From Podospora pseudoanserina (taxonomy: Eukaryota; Ascomycota; Sordariomycetes; Sordariales; Podosporaceae): a DNA stretch of 64,000 nt. Shown here piece by piece: positions 1 through 10,460 of the stretch (position 1 is its first letter; each line of letters starts with the position of its first letter). The position numbers and the translations under genes were made by a program. The stretch is taken from NCBI RefSeq assembly GCF_035222485.1, contig NC_085925.1, positions 2,604,001-2,668,000 on the forward strand, given 5' to 3'. The notes below the pieces were generated by a model. The model was not told the DNA's origin, made no database searches, and saw only the letters and a list, made by a program, of their open reading frames with translations.

Positions 1-2
1 GG

Positions 3-392
3 AGGTGGTTTGAGGGGAGGTTTTGCCAGTTTTTGGGGAGGATTTCGTTCGCGTTTTATTTGGTGCATGGGCCGATTTTGGCGACGGTTGGGGATCGGCT
101 GTATCATGTTGTTGGATGGGGGAGGCCGGTCGAGGCTGGGGAGGTGGACATGCTGGCGGCGTGGAGGGATTTGTTGCCGTTGCCCAAGGTTGGGCCGATC
201 GGGTTGGAGTTTTCGTTTTTGGTGCCGCATTTGATCTTGTTGCCGTTGACATTTTGGGTGGCGGATATTGTGACGAGGATGGTGGACGAGCCTTCGGTCA
301 AGTTTGCGGCTTGGCTTTATAAAAGGGTTCAGGGAGGAGGGAAACCAGAGATGAAGCCAGAGAGTAACGAGATGATGCTGAGACTGGCTTGA
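3..392 (+). CDS. C-terminal end of an acyltransferase-3 family membrane protein (5' truncated by window)
   Basis: The frame is open from the first bases of the window to the stop at 390-392, so the gene starts to the left. The visible 129 residues contain the motif GRISFAFYLVHGPIL, typical of the last membrane segments of acyltransferase-3 (O-acyltransferase) proteins, then a hydrophobic stretch ending LPLTFWVADIVTRMVDEPSVK, and a short polar tail. Family members transfer acyl groups to sugars or secondary metabolites in membranes; the substrate cannot be judged from this fragment. No intron is seen in the visible part. Recognition rests on the LVHGP and DEPSVK motifs, which are the usual C-terminal signature of fungal members. 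Confidence 0.75.
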   Translation, partial: RWFEGRFCQFLGRISFAFYLVHGPILATVGDRLYHVVGWGRPVEAGEVDMLAAWRDLLPLPKVGPIGLEFSFLVPHLILLPLTFWVADIVTRMVDEPSVKFAAWLYKRVQGGGKPEMKPESNEMMLRLA

Positions 393-2783
393 GGCTAGTC
401 GAGGTCATTGGTCAGGGAGGACGAAATTGGTTTATGTGTAATGCATTGTATGTCATGTTACGGCGTGGCTTTTTTTATCTTGATGATCATATTAGGAAAG
501 GTACATGTACATTTAAGCACATCCATGGCTGGCAAAGTATGGGTTTATGCAGCCTGGATCATCTTGGTCATCCTCGTGTTTCTTGGTTTCAATCGGGTAC
601 GCTAGAAAGTGGCCACAATAAGGGAGATTCTACACCTACAATTACAATCCGAGTGAAGTTAAGCCGGACACCTTAGTGGCACTGTGGACACAACTCTTGA
701 CCGTCTGCATTTGTGAGGCTGAAGTCTAAATAAACTTCCAACGGGACTGGAATGACAGACGGATGAACAGACCGGTGGAAGCCGTGCGACAAACGGCTGC
801 CAACATCCATTATCGCGGGCCGCACCCGACGGACGGTATCCCGTGTGTTGACATTGTTCAGGGGTTGATGCCACGACAACCAACCACAATCACAGGAACA
901 AAGAGCATCTTGATGCGGTTTAGCCACTTTGATCCTTCGTTGATAATCCCACACCTTCACGCTCAACATCATCATCATCATCATCACTTCATGCCATCTC
1001 GCAAATGACTTCCTTCCCCTGATGTTTTCACAAAAGCTCACAGACATCTTACCTATGTACGTTTCGAACACACCAAAACGCATGATTTTGACTGATGGTG
1101 GGTGTGGTGGTGTTTGGAGATCAACAGGGGCAATTCTTTCTCCAGCAACGTGGGTTCTCTCCCCTACTTCACACATTGCCTGCAATCACTGTGCTGCAGA
1201 CTCCGGAAATTGGACAAGGCCGATCACTGTTTCTGCCCAGCAGAGAAAATGTAACTTTCTCCAGGTTTTTTTTGGTTTTGGCAAGGGGCGGATCGGGGTT
1301 GTCGCTGTCGCCGTCGACATGCCCAAAAGCAGTGGATACCGAGGTTTGGCGTCAGAAGCTTGTGATGCGGGGGCTTTGACTGGCGTTAGGCTGTAGAGGG
1401 TTAGCTCCTCCGAGGTGGAGGTGTCTTCCCCCGCGCTGCCCCAACGGATTTTTTTGACAGTCGCGCAACGTGTGAGTTTGGGGAGGGGTACTGTGGTGTA
1501 CCTGCATGCGGGAGATTGGTTGATGTTGTTGCTGATTTATCGGTGCATTTTGCGAGGTTTAAGAGAGAATCGATGGCGATGAGAGAAGAGGAGGTGAGAG
1601 GTGGTGAGATTTGTGACAAATGAAAACTGAGAAAGTGGGATGATGGGTGAGATGTGGATGCAAAGATTCGATAGTAGATTGATTAGATTAGATAGCAGTA
1701 GCTGATTGGTCCCAGGACACTTTGATGGCTTGCGCGCCTTCGGCGGATTGAACGCGTGCTTTCGGGCTTCAGCTTCAGCTTTACTGGCTTTTGCAAGCTG
1801 GACTAGAGCAGAAACGGTGTGAATTGGGTGAGTTGGCTGATCGTTGGGTGATTCCGACTGCCAAACTGGACAGTGGGACTTGCGATTGTCACAGTGGGCT
1901 TGCTGGAAGCAGGGATTGCTTTCACGAACTGTTGTCTGCTTCAACAAAGCATCGGATCAGGCCCTGGTCTTCCCCGCGTTTTCCACATTCTCGTCACCGT
2001 TTTGCCCTTGCTTTTGGTGGTGGTGTCCCTTTCCGCAGCAGTCGAGACCTTTTGCTTGACAAAAATGCTTGTTTTCACGATTGCCAAGAGCAACCTACCG
2101 AGGAGGCGCGCAAGGCGGGAGAAACATGTGAATTCTGCACGTTTCGCTGCAGGAAGAGGATTCCGTTCCCAGCCAGGATGGAACGGACGGGTCGGGTTTT
2201 GGGTGTGATTGATGCAGCCACACCACCATTGTGATTGTTACCGAGTTTTTCTCATACTGTGATGAGAGCGCTCTGGAATGAATGACACTGTGCTGACTGC
2301 CTCCATAGTGCCTCAAAGATCATCAGCGGCGGCCGTTTGCAAAATCTCCTTGAGTCAATGGTGAATGTCTCAGACGTTGTGGTTCAACGGTTACTCGGCG
2401 CTCGCTAAAAATAAAGCTCTGAGGAATGAAGAACGCAGATCCCGTGATATTGGGAACACAAAGAAGGTTTAAAATGTTATTGTTGCCTTAGTTCACTTGC
2501 TCACAGAAGTCATTCCAACTGTACTGCCCGTTTTGTAAGCCCCAAACCTCCAGGGTCTGGGAACGATCGACTGGATTGTTACCTGATTTGTTGGAAGTGT
2601 TACGCGGTTTCGCAGATCTGTTAGCTAGGCTTTTGGTGTATACCTATCCAGCCTTTATTATTGTTAGCGTGTGACTTACTTACCCGATAGGGAAAAATAC
2701 AGACATTTAATCTATTTCCTTCAAAGCTGCAGTATTTCCAAACAAGCTATTTTCCTACACATTTGTAAGTATTTATATCATTA
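393..2783. other. Gene-poor stretch
   Basis: No convincing gene is seen on either strand. Several open frames of 70-170 codons lack splice structure, recognisable motifs or a good start context. A (CAT)6 microsatellite lies at about 968-986. The last 150 bases become AT-rich and run into the transposon relic. Confidence 0.5.
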
Positions 2784-3000
2784 TCAATATCGAATCAATA
2801 CCCCCTTAACTTCAATAACTTTTTGCAGTCTTTGGGGCATACTGTGGGCCAGCGAAAGAAGCTAGTTCCTAGGTACTGCTTCCCAAACTAATTAAATTGC
2901 CCTACGTAAAGCCTAGAGCCTGAGGTCCTGGATATTTGTAACGGCCTCCTAGCTAGAACCTCTAATAGAAATACTTTTATAACGGAAAACTTTAATATTT
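2784..3000 (-). mobile_element. Tc1/mariner transposase relic (C-terminal end), RIP-like decay
   Basis: Read on the minus strand, one frame gives the end of a Tc1/mariner-type DDE transposase: ...SMPQRLQKVIEVKGVLIRY followed by TGA at 2784-2786. Upstream in the same frame come NIQDLRL, ALRRAI and LVWEAVPRN, matching the usual tail of the family. At least three in-frame stops (TAG, TAA, TAG) break it, and most can be explained by C-to-T change of glutamine codons, as RIP does. The DDE core should lie further up, in the AT-rich block to about 3170, where no protein can be read any longer. It is a dead DNA transposon; terminal repeats were not firmly placed. Confidence 0.75.
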
Positions 3001-3669
3001 AATAATTAACTTTACTAATATTTTCTATATTTTATTTCTTTAGTTAATATCGTTAATAAAAATCGCTTATATTAGGCCAGTAGTAGCTTATATAATTAAA
3101 AGCTTATTAATACTGGCCGGAATGTTATTACTTTTTTAAATTTTAAAAAAGTAAATTTTTTTCTCTGTTTAAAAAGCCGCTTTAAAGCAGGGAGCAACCA
3201 GAATAGTAGCCCCACATATCCCCAGGCACAGTATATACTGTGACAGCCTCCACTACGAAGCCGTTGTGTCTTGATGTGATAGGGCAATGTTGTCGAAGTT
3301 CAACCCTTAGCTTAAAAACAAGGCTGAGTGGTAGAAGGCCAAGAGGTTGAGGTAGCGGTGAAGGAATGGCGAAGCAATGTTACCAGGTTGATTACAGCTA
3401 CCAAGGCTCTGATCATTGCAAGACCGCTCGGTGAAGAAAACAGTCCCTCCGATCACGAAGGTAAGTGGTTTGGGCTCTTCGGAGAGTCGGGAAACTCATA
3501 AACTGATCTAGCAATTTCGGGACGCTGTCAGGTGGCACACTCAAATTTTCCTGTCTTTGACTTTGACGTAGAAAGCGATTCAGGGGAAACAGGCTGTTGA
3601 CGCTGAAAATCTTTACTTTCTATTCATGTACTTTATCCAACCTGCTCGCTATGCAAAAGAAAAGTAAAT
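3001..3669. other. AT-rich block and flank of transposon relic
   Basis: Positions 3001-3170 are very AT-rich (for example runs such as TTTTTTAAATTTTAAAAAAG) and probably hold the ruined 5' part of the Tc1/mariner element. From about 3180 the composition returns to normal. No gene is seen between 3245 and 3669. Confidence 0.5.
3189..3244 (-). repeat. 55-bp dispersed repeat, copy 1
   Basis: On the minus strand this reads GTCACAGTATATACTGTGCC and continues to GGTTGCTCCC. It matches 10461-10515 on the plus strand with about six differences in 55 bases, half of them C/T or A/G. It contains the palindrome CAGTATATACTG. It lies at the upstream edge of the Tc1/mariner relic, so it may be a terminal repeat of that element or of a related non-autonomous one. 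Confidence 0.7.
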
Positions 3670-4821
3670 CTAATTCCAAGCCTTGATCCCCTGGCCGTAA
3701 ACCTTCTCAAACTCCTTGCTAAATGGCTGATCAATGTACCCCTTGGGGCTCTTGGGAATGTAGAATGACGACCTGTCATACTGGTTCAGATCGATACCCT
3801 CCCGGATTCTGAAAACGATGTCTGGCGTGGAGATGAAGTACCGGCCAAATACCGTCACCACATTATCCCTCTCCTTCAACTCCTCGTCAACCAGCTTCCT
3901 GGCAGTCTCTGGTGTCAACCCGCCAGCAATGAGAACTGGCCCCTTCCAGATATCCAACGCGAAGTCTAATCTCTCTTCATCGTTGTCGTTCGCCTCATCT
4001 CTGTTGCCGGCAATTCTTGTCTCCACCAAGTGGAGGTAACTCATGTTGGGGTGTCTCTCGTTGATCTTTCTGATGACATCGGAGAATTGGGGAACCGGGT
4101 TCTTCATCTTCATGCCCTGGAAGACGCTCCAAGGGCTGAGTCTGATGCCGACCTTCTCCTCTCCAACGGCGGCAGTAACGGCGTCAACAACCTCGACGGC
4201 AAAGCGGGAGCGGTTCTCGATGCTACCACCATACTCGTCGGTACGCTGGTTGGAGTTATCTTGGATGAACTGATCAACGAGGTACCCGTTGGCACCGTGG
4301 ATCTCAACGCCGTCAAAACCGGCCTCAATAGCGTTCTTGGCGGCTTGGGCGTATTCGGCGATCTTCTGCTTGATATCGTCGATTGTCATCTCCTCTGGGG
4401 TAACAACACCGTCGGTATCTGGGATGGCAATGGCTGAGGGTGCTTTGACGGTGAAGCCCTCCGCCTTGGCGACGTCACCGAGGGCGGCACGGCCAAGCGC
4501 CCAGAGTTGGAGGTAGACAAAGCTGCCTTGGTCATGGACGCCGTCTGTGATCTCTTTCCAAGCAGCGATTTGCTCCTTCGACCAAATACCCGGGACGTTG
4601 TTCATGCCACCAGCGGTGGGGGAGATGAAGGTACCCTCTGTTACCAAAAGAGTCCCACTGGGAGCGGAGGCGCGCTGTGAGTAGTATTCCTTCATGAGAG
4701 GAACAATTGGAACGTGCTCGTCAGTGGATCGGAAGCGAGTGAGTGGCGCCATGGCGATACGGTGTTTGAGGGTGATGGAGGGGGTGAGCTTGAGCGGCTG
4801 GAAAAGTTTTGAGTCCGACAT
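3670..4821 (-). CDS. Old yellow enzyme family NADPH dehydrogenase / ene-reductase
   Basis: Single-exon gene for 383 residues, full length for the family. Flavin (FMN) enzymes of this kind use NADPH to reduce C=C bonds of alpha,beta-unsaturated carbonyls in the cytosol, in detoxification or secondary metabolism. Visible signature: the QLWALGR flavin region (about 105-111), the substrate-binding pair in HGAN (His175, Asn178), the proton-donor Tyr180 in GYLVDQF, then DEYGGSIENRSRF, GIRLSP (Arg227) and GRYFISTPD near 340. The TIM barrel starts directly with KLFQPLKLT, so there is no signal peptide. The start ATG at 4821 begins MSDSKLF. It shares its orientation with the MFS relic and the P450 to its right, which suggests a remnant of a small metabolic cluster. 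Confidence 0.92.
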   Translation of the reverse strand: MSDSKLFQPLKLTPSITLKHRIAMAPLTRFRSTDEHVPIVPLMKEYYSQRASAPSGTLLVTEGTFISPTAGGMNNVPGIWSKEQIAAWKEITDGVHDQGSFVYLQLWALGRAALGDVAKAEGFTVKAPSAIAIPDTDGVVTPEEMTIDDIKQKIAEYAQAAKNAIEAGFDGVEIHGANGYLVDQFIQDNSNQRTDEYGGSIENRSRFAVEVVDAVTAAVGEEKVGIRLSPWSVFQGMKMKNPVPQFSDVIRKINERHPNMSYLHLVETRIAGNRDEANDNDEERLDFALDIWKGPVLIAGGLTPETARKLVDEELKERDNVVTVFGRYFISTPDIVFRIREGIDLNQYDRSSFYIPKSPKGYIDQPFSKEFEKVYGQGIKAWN

Positions 4822-5536
4822 GTTGAGCGTTTGGTTTATTTCTTGTTGTAGTAGTTGGGTGAGGGTGAAGTGTGATTAGAGATGCTTCAGGGTATCTTGT
4901 CGTGATCTATATGCTGTTGAAGGTAAAATGAATTTTGTTTTGTTGTTGAAGGCGAAAGCATGGTTTTATAGTAGTTGAAACAGGCTTATAAATCACCTCG
5001 TCGCAGGCGTGGAGAATGTTGTTGACTTCCAAGACTTTTTTGCAGCTTCGAAACAGTTCCAGGTGTGGAGTAATGATGGCCCTGACATGCCTGCACTACC
5101 GGAATTCCACTGTTTTTCCTGATGGCCAAAGATGCTGACCTCTCATGGTCATCGAGTACCTGCGAATCAGATTTTGCTACTTCAATGGCGTCATGCTCCA
5201 CACCGGGTATTCCGATAGATCGGTAGCATCTGTGCAACGCCACATCAAAATCTCACAGCTCTAATTCGTACAAGCATTTGTAACCGTCTTGGTTTCTAAT
5301 CCGGGATTACTAAGTTGACCAGCAGCCGAACCGAGATATGTCCGGTGTAAGCCTGATTACTGAGACCCGACCTGACTCCGACGTAGGTTTTCCCTCTCTC
5401 TAACATGGACCATTCATCGTGGATAGGTATAACGGGGAAGCTTTTGACATAAAGCAGTCAACGAAAATGTAACCATCAATTACAGTGGCCCACTCGATTA
5501 CTCTATCTTCCAGCTTACAATGCATCAATCACCCAA
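4822..5536. other. Promoter side of the old yellow enzyme gene
   Basis: Intergenic; holds the 5' flank of the minus-strand enzyme gene and the 5' flank of the plus-strand tRNA-Ile. No gene or repeat was recognised. Confidence 0.4.
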
Positions 5537-5629
5537 GCCCGATTAGCTCAGTTGGTTAGAGCGTCGTACTAATACTGGAAACAGCATATAGTAATGCGAA
5601 GGTCAACAGTTCAATCCTGTTATTGGGCA
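5537..5629 (+). tRNA. tRNA-Ile (anticodon AAT) with a 19-nt intron
   Basis: Cloverleaf: acceptor GCCCGAT pairs with ATTGGGC, discriminator A at 5629; D stem GCTC/GAGC; anticodon stem TCGTA/TGCGA with one T-G pair; T stem AACAG/CTGTT with loop TTCAATC. The anticodon AAT is at 5571-5573. The intron, 5575-5593, sits one base 3' of the anticodon, the canonical place. A T-rich stretch just downstream (from about 5634) can serve as the Pol III terminator. Confidence 0.93.
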
Positions 5630-6016
5630 TCTTCTTTTGATTTTTCCTTCCGATATATCATCTTTGAGCTTCCACCCTCTCAATGATGCAAGACTTTTTT
5701 GCTACTTAAGCTCTATCTCTTCCAGTTTCATTACTTCTCAGTTTAACATCCTGTCTCCAATTTGCTCCGCAATACATCACCATCCACAACAGCGGACTAA
5801 ACCCCAACCATGCCCCGGCGATGCTCGCTGACGCCCACCCCATTCCAGCTCGCTCAATAATAGGCATCGCGACTGCAGTAACCCCAGCAGCGACCACACA
5901 CCGTGCTAATTTACTCGCTGCAACCGCCGTGGCTGGGCTGTCGGGATGGGTGTTGACGACAAGAACATTGAGCCCATTGATCGCTCCAGCAAAGAACACT
6001 CCCAAGAAGAAGAGAG

Positions 6017-6072
6017 CAATCTCGATCCCAACCAACGAAGAAGAAGAGAACAATCTCGATCCCAACCAACGA
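6017..6072. repeat. 34-bp direct duplication inside the MFS relic
   Basis: The 22-base core CAATCTCGATCCCAACCAAC plus GA starts at 6017 and again at 6051, a 34-base step. As 34 is not a multiple of three, it shifts the reading frame of the transporter relic. Confidence 0.8.
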
Positions 6073-6632
6073 CGACTTCGTTTTCACGGTCCACCTGTAC
6101 GCCACAACAGTCCCAAAAAGAACATATAACGCACCGAGCGCAACTTCCAGTCATATCTTCTCGATAGGAACCTCCTCTAACCGCTGCTGCCTGTCTAGAT
6201 CGAGCTTCAACCCCAAATTCCGTGCCCATCGTCCAAAGTTCTAGTCGAGAAGCCATCCTACCGTCCATCGTGATGCGAGCATTCCGGCTGCCAGCGGCAG
6301 GTAGCACACACCCACGATTATGGGACGGAAACTGAACCGCTCGGAAAGTTGAGAACCGAGCGTGATCAACACCATTAAATACCCGCCCGAGAACAGCACT
6401 CCAGCCATTACTGTCACAAACGCCTCTTTCTCTCCCAGTATTCTCGCTGAGGTGTGTATGCTGACCTTTTTCTCTGCTGCCTCCTCCATGGTATATCTGC
6501 CTTCTTCCTCCTCTGTCATCTCGTGCCTCTTGATGTACTTCAGTACATCCCACCCCATCCTACTCCACCGTTTCTCGGATCTCACTGACCCATCGCCTAC
6601 CACGTTTCTTCCTGTCTCCGGCAACAGCAGCC

Positions 6633-6688
6633 ACGTTAGAGCAAGAACGTTAGAGCAAGAACGTTAGAGCAAGAACGTTAGAGCAAGA
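6633..6688. repeat. 14-bp tandem repeat, four copies, inside the MFS relic
   Basis: Four perfect units of ACGTTAGAGCAAGA. Three extra units add 42 bases, so the frame is the same before and after, but the middle units read a TAA stop on the minus strand. A single unit would encode ILALTW within a membrane helix, which shows the expansion is a later event. Confidence 0.9.
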
Positions 6689-7364
6689 ATGACCCCCGAC
6701 AACCCAAGCAGAAACCAGTATGTCCCCCTTCAGCCGTGATACTCCGTCATTATCCCTCCCAGCACCGGTGTAAGAGCAGGACCGAGAGTCAACCCCAGCG
6801 CAGCATAGCCGATGTATTTTCCCCTTTCGGCTATGGCGATCATGTCCGCTACGACTGCACTCCTCAGGGAGATTGTGACCCCAGCTCCAGCAGCTTGGAC
6901 ACATAATAGCGATATCAAGGCCGGAAAGGAGGATTGCAGCGCAGGCCCTATGTTAGACAGTGCGCACAACGCCAAAGAGAAAAGATACATCGGTCGTTGG
7001 CCATAGGAATCAGAAAACGGAGCGATAAGGGACGGTGTCAGCCCTGAGACAAAGGTGTAGACTGTTATTGTCAGGTTTGTTAACGACATGGACATGTGTA
7101 GGTCCACAGAGATGGCGGAGAGGGCAGGGAGGTTCATGTGCCCTGATAGGGGGGAGATAATGGCGAGGAAGGTGACTGAGAGGGTGATGAGGATTTTTGA
7201 GGGGTGATGAAGGCTGAGTAAGGGGGTTCTGGGTCGGCGTGGCTTGTTGATTCAGAGGGTGTTATGGAGGGATGAGGCTCTGTTTGTGGTGCCTGTTGTG
7301 TCACCCTTGGGATGTATGTCATTGTCGACCTTGGCCATGATGAGTGTGTCGATGAAGATGTCAA

Positions 7365-7848
7365 AGAACTGGAATAAGGACTACAATCAGAATTACGACG
7401 TGAAGTTGCAGTTGTTGTTCTGACATCCTAGTAAGAAAGGCACAGCCAAGGTATTACACCGGTCAGCACGAGGATTCTCATTGTCAGAACTCAATAGACC
7501 TTCGATGTAACATCATCATGTTGCTCTGTGGAATACCAGGCTAGTGCAAGGGAGTACGCACTTGGTGTCTCTCATGCTACTGCAGTACCTGCCTAAAAGA
7601 CAGACGTTGCCTTTTCCGGCCGAGCTGGACGTGGACTGGTTCCTTTGAGCTCGAGTTGAAATATATATCCTGCTGGCATCAGACAGATGGATGAGCTCGT
7701 AAAAAAAAAAAAGTCGTCAAGCTAACCCAACAGAATATCCAGATTCACACCTCAAAAGATGACCAGCATACACCTACCCCTAACGATAGCTTACAGACCT
7801 CTGAAGTTGCTCAAAAGGTGTTTAAAGATAGGTAGCCAAGAACCGCAA
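7365..7848. other. Gap between P450 3' end and MFS relic
   Basis: Contains the 3' flank of the P450 and the former promoter of the transporter. A 12-base A run lies near 7700-7711. No gene is seen. Confidence 0.4.
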
Positions 7849-9698
7849 TTACCATCGACGCGTAAACCGCACCCTCATCTCCCGATCAGGCGGCACAGAA
7901 GCCGCACCAGCATACTTGACATCGTTTTGCGCCGGTCTGTCAGAGGGAGTCCCGTCTTTATTAACCCATCCGACCAATTCAAGATCAAATCTCGCCACAA
8001 TGATGGCTGTTGTCAGCATGATCTCTTGCTTGGCAAAGTGTCGTCCGGGACAAATCGAGATACCGCCGCCTAGGTGTCTGGGGTAAGCATCACCAGGTAA
8101 ATGCAGGGTTAAGTAAACGTACCATACGGAAACCAATCATTCTGCCTTCCCGCCATGGAGAACTGCGGCACTTTCTTCACGTTGCCATTTTCGTCTGTCT
8201 CGTCGACGTACTTGAGGTGTCGTGCTGCCCAAAACTCTGTCGCGGGATGGTCCTCGTCGCCCCAGACCTCCTCGTCAAGATGGGAAATTTCGGTGCAGGC
8301 TTGGATGAGCGATCCCTTGTCAAGGGTAAAATCCCCTAGCTTGACCGGGGCTATCGCCTCGCGGGTGACGTTCATGGAGACGTGGAGGCGTATGCACTCT
8401 ACGTAGATAGACTGTAAAAGGGGCAACGCCAGCAGTTTCTGCATATTAATTGTGCGTGCTCCTGTATCGGGGTCAGTTTCCAGCACGGTGTTGACCTCTT
8501 CCTGGACAGCCTCGAGCAGTGACTTGTCTTCGATGACCTCCATCAGACACCAAACGGTGACGGGAATACTGTTGGCGTTTGTTCCGAAGAGCATCGCCAC
8601 CATGGTCGAGGCACCCATCGCCTCGGTGCTGAACCCGCCTTGCTTCATCCACCGTATCATTTCCCGTTGGAAGGTCGAGCCCATGATTGGCTCCCAGTTG
8701 CCGTGGTCAGCCTCTAGATCGAAGCCCTTCGCGAGTTCTTCCTCGATGTACTGTTTGCAGGCGTGGCGAAGACTGTCCCGAGTTTCCAGAGCGGAGCGGT
8801 TCATCCACCGCGGAAGACCCCAGACAAGGCTGGCGGCGACTTTGTCAAAATCCCAGAGCCAGTCGATTAGTTTTGGCCAGCGGGCGAGGATGCCTTTGCC
8901 GGCTAGGGTTGCTGTTGCTGCGGTTGCCATGTGGACATTCAACAGTTGTTGGACGCCCTCGACAACGCCTTCTCCGAGCTAGAGTCATGATGGCAACAAT
9001 GGTCAGTGCCGCTTGGTTGTTTTGGAAGGAGATCCAAGGTCAATACGCACCGGAAACTTCCCTTCCAACTCTTCCGCAAAGAAGCGCTGGTATATGGCTG
9101 CGAGCATATTCGACTTGGCCGTTGCATTGAGGTGATCATGGAAAACGGCATGCATCCCCGCAAAGTACCTCTGCTCAGGAGGAACGTTTTCGTAGCCCGG
9201 CAACGGCACCTTCCCTCGCCCAGAGTTGTCGTTGAGAAACTTTTCGCGGTCGGCAAGGGAAGCGCCCCACAAGTTCTCATAGATCAGGTGGAAGAATTTA
9301 TCTGACGAAATGGCGGGATTGGGTCGGAAGAGGGCTTGGATGTGGCGCGGGGAGGTGACGAGGTAGACTTTCATCCAGGGTGTGAGGTTCCAGGCGAGGA
9401 TATTTTTGGAAGTTTTTCGGAGCTGAGCTCTGAAAAATAGGGGAGTTAGTGCGAAGATGAAAAAAGTAGAAGGGGGAGGGACCTACTTGGAGCGCTCGTA
9501 GAATGTCTTCATGTTTGTCATGTAGTGGTATGTGTTTGTGACATAGGGGATGGTAGAAGGGAGTTTGGGAACCGCGGTCTTGTCGCCAGATGAGCGGAGG
9601 AGTGAGATGGTAGGGAGGAGCAGCATGGCGATGGCTATGAAAGTTGACGTGTAAGGCCGCTCAGTGAGCCATTCACTCACGGGGGAAGGAGACGCCAT
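7849..9698 (-). CDS. Cytochrome P450, CYP7/CYP8-like type
   Basis: Four exons on the minus strand: 9487-9698, 9051-9429, 8123-8978, 7849-8069 (introns begin GTAGGT, GTGCGT, GTACGT). The joined frame is open for 555 residues. An N-terminal hydrophobic anchor near 17-34 places it in the ER membrane. The I-helix reads FGTNANSIPVTVW, lacking the usual A/G-G-x-D/E-T and resembling CYP7/CYP8 (sterol 7-alpha-hydroxylase, prostacyclin synthase) proteins. The K-helix ExxR is Glu391-Arg394 (ECIR), and the haem loop FPYGGGISICPGR, rebuilt across the last intron, has ligand Cys489. All key residues are present, so it looks functional. Likely role: oxidation of a lipid or secondary metabolite; substrate unknown. 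It is next to the MFS relic and near the old yellow enzyme. Confidence 0.9.
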
Positions 9699-10460
9699 GC
9701 TGCTGAAGTTGGTGATGGTGTTGCTCGGAGAAAGAATGGCAAGGAGGGTGGATGAAGAGATGGAGTGAAATCACTCTGGACTAAGGTACGTGGGTGATGA
9801 GTGAGGGCTCGCGAGACCATCACTTTATTGGTGCTTGCAGCTTAAGGTACCTTAGGTGTGATTCTCCACCGTGGGAACTTTGGAATGCCGGCCGCTATCA
9901 ACCAACGTCAAAATTCAAGTTTTCAACCCTGGAAAAGTTCTTGTTCATGACAAAGCGTAAGCAGCGCCGATGGCACTATGCAGGCAGTGCATCAATACCA
10001 AGCCAGTGATGGGTGACCCCGCATTCATGTTTCACAAACCACCTCCTCTAGTGGACGTGGCTTGGGTTCTGCACCAATAGAACCGTATGGCGGCAGCTGG
10101 TCCGAACATGAAGTTCATGACCTGGATGCACATACTCTCTGTCTGGGTTCCATCACACCAGGTAAGTTAAGTAACAATGCTGATACCCACCTACCTTATT
10201 CACTATCCTCTACCGCCTCATTACTACGGTCTACCTATCCATAACTAAAACCCGACAATCTTTCTAGGGGTGTATATCAAATAGCAATCTGTCTTCTCTC
10301 ATTCAGCACGTATCTACTGGCATGGTTCCCACGGGATTCAATCTGGCCTCGCTTTACAGACCAATCCACGAAAGCCAAGATCCACTCTTTCTTTGCAACC
10401 TTGCTTCTTCCATCAACCTTAGCAGCTCTGTTTTCTTGTCCTGTCCAAACACCTCCCCGT
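9699..10460. other. P450 promoter side and gene-free stretch
   Basis: Holds the 5' flank of the P450. A perfect palindrome-like element CTTAAGGTACCTTAGG lies near 9840-9856, of the AGGTACCT type that recurs in this window. No gene is seen up to the repeat at 10461. Confidence 0.4.

Larger units (their letters stand above)
5706..7364 (-). pseudogene. Decayed MFS drug/H+ antiporter-type transporter
   Basis: Pieces in different frames add up to a 12-helix major facilitator of the DHA1 (multidrug) type. The first ATG is at 7364. The N-terminal half has the PFSDSYGQRPMY loop (a motif-A-like sequence after helix 2). The central loop (MPETGRN...ARILGEKEAF) is at 6241-6624 and the last helices, ending SNETGRDRA, at 5706-6065. 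Breaks visible: a missing A near 7190 shifts frame just before the first helices; a TGA after EYHG near 6731 sits where RGTYWFLLG follows; four copies of a 14-bp unit at 6633-6688 bring in a TAA; a 34-bp duplication at 6017-6072 shifts frame near the C terminus; another stop follows GWLLD. The intact gene probably exported a small molecule made or modified by its neighbours. Confidence 0.85.

Noticed and set aside
673-1185. 170-codon frame on the minus strand
   Set aside because: No motif, no splice structure, contains a run of Met/His from a (CAT) repeat; typical of random open frames.
1537-1947. 136-codon frame on the minus strand
   Set aside because: No family signature; low complexity and no good start context.
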